A stretch of DNA of 64,000 nucleotides from Vibrio sp. NTOU-M3 (GTDB taxonomy: Bacteria; Pseudomonadota; Gammaproteobacteria; Enterobacterales; Vibrionaceae), in NCBI RefSeq assembly GCF_040869035.1, contig NZ_CP162101.1, positions 992,001 to 1,056,000 of the forward strand, read 5' to 3'. The notes beneath the pieces were generated by a model that had not been told where the DNA came from, searched no databases, and worked only from the letters and a program-made list of their open reading frames with translations. Shown here one piece after another: positions 63,584 through 64,000 of this stretch (position 1 is its first letter; every line of letters starts with the position of its first letter). Position numbers and translations under genes: made by a program.

Positions 63584-64000
63584 ATGTCTAAAGATTTCGA
63601 ATTCACCACAGAATACACGCTCGACAAATCCTTCTTTGCCGAGTGTTATGACCAAACTAGCCAGCCTGTTAAGTTCCCACAAGCGTATTTGAAAGGAATA
63701 CTGTTTCTTATTTTTGGTGTGGTTTTACTGGAGTTTGAACTGCTACCTAACGGTTATGTTGGTTGGTTCTTTATTGTGTTGAGTGTGATTGAGGCGTGCA
63801 GTGTTTACTTCAAAAGAACGTGGTGGTTGTGGCGACAAACCATCAGCTCTAGCCGTGGCAATAAAGTGGTGTTTCAAGTTAACGCGGATGGAGTGCGCTA
63901 CAAAAGCGGTAAAATCGACCGCAGCATTGTTTGGAGTGAAATTGATCAACTCGAACAAACCGATTTGGGCTTTATTCTTCATCTGGGTAAACAACGTCAG
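63584..64000 (+). CDS. YcxB-like membrane protein, 3' truncated by the window edge
   Basis: 139 codons are visible from ATG 63584 and the frame runs off the window. The N-terminus SKDFEFTTEYTLDKSFFAECYDQT precedes two membrane segments (about 42-60 and 62-80), then a soluble part whose VVFQVNADGVRYKSGKIDRSIVWSEIDQLEQTDLGFIL pattern resembles the YcxB C-terminal (PH-like) domain. The function is unknown. It was identified by direct translation. Confidence 0.75.
   Translation, partial: MSKDFEFTTEYTLDKSFFAECYDQTSQPVKFPQAYLKGILFLIFGVVLLEFELLPNGYVGWFFIVLSVIEACSVYFKRTWWLWRQTISSSRGNKVVFQVNADGVRYKSGKIDRSIVWSEIDQLEQTDLGFILHLGKQRQ

Overview
This 64 kb window looks like chromosomal DNA of a marine gammaproteobacterium, almost certainly a Vibrio. 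The grounds are AT-rich intergenic DNA, two tandem Vibrio-type porins, a ViuB-like siderophore-interacting protein, small conserved proteins that resemble Vibrio families (DUF3087, DUF5062), and many regulatory and uptake genes of the kind found on the second chromosome. I see no rRNA, tRNA, CRISPR array, prophage or intact insertion sequence. Species cannot be fixed from the sequence alone.

Layout. (1) 1-1328: 3' part of an unknown alpha/beta-hydrolase-like gene. (2) 1449-8739: a gluconate or sugar-acid block made of TRAP transporter genes, gluconokinase, 6-phosphogluconate dehydrogenase and a GntR-type LacI repressor, with clear GntR operators, plus a divergent hydroxyacid dehydrogenase. 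(3) 8849-12843: two exported proteins of unknown function, then a pirin/LysR divergent pair. (4) 12964-16464: a large RCC1-repeat lipoprotein, divergent from (5) 16725-27610: a Tad (Flp) pilus operon (flp, rcpC, rcpA, rcpB-like, tadZ, tadA-G) that lacks a tadV prepilin peptidase; a strong Fur-like box lies between the two. (6) 27810-29243: catalase with an OxyR-like site. (7) 29535-33888: a three-gene signalling operon (degenerate HD-GYP response regulator, MHYT-PAS histidine kinase, HDOD response regulator). (8) 34040-37385: an ASCH protein, a DUF4382 lipoprotein and an RluA-family pseudouridine synthase. (9) 38039-41959: three tandem paralogues of an unrecognised acidic protein with RTX-like glycine/aspartate motifs, each behind a long AT-rich leader carrying a shared GTACCAAAAAA element. 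This is the most novel part of the window. (10) 42015-45186: glutathione-dependent formaldehyde detoxification (frmA, fghA) with a divergent LysR regulator and a perfect 19-bp palindrome between them. (11) 45203-50444: SIS protein, siderophore-interacting protein with a Fur-like box, LysE exporter with divergent Lrp regulator, two porins. (12) 51109-58057: chemoreceptor, DEAD-box helicase, EamA transporter, a subtilase and a DnaQ-like exonuclease. (13) 58256-64000: a second, PKD-containing subtilase, a YdhR/membrane protein/LysR group, and small conserved genes ending in a truncated YcxB-like gene.

How genes work together. Gluconate is probably imported by the TRAP system, phosphorylated by GntK and oxidised by Gnd, all under GntR control. 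The Tad genes form one polarised transcription unit whose first gene encodes the pilin; the prepilin peptidase must be supplied from elsewhere. FrmA and FghA form a two-step formaldehyde pathway. Several divergent LysR or Lrp/target pairs (pirin, frmA, lysE, ydhR) look like simple local control modules. Functional assignments rest on reading motifs and remembered families; no database search was run.
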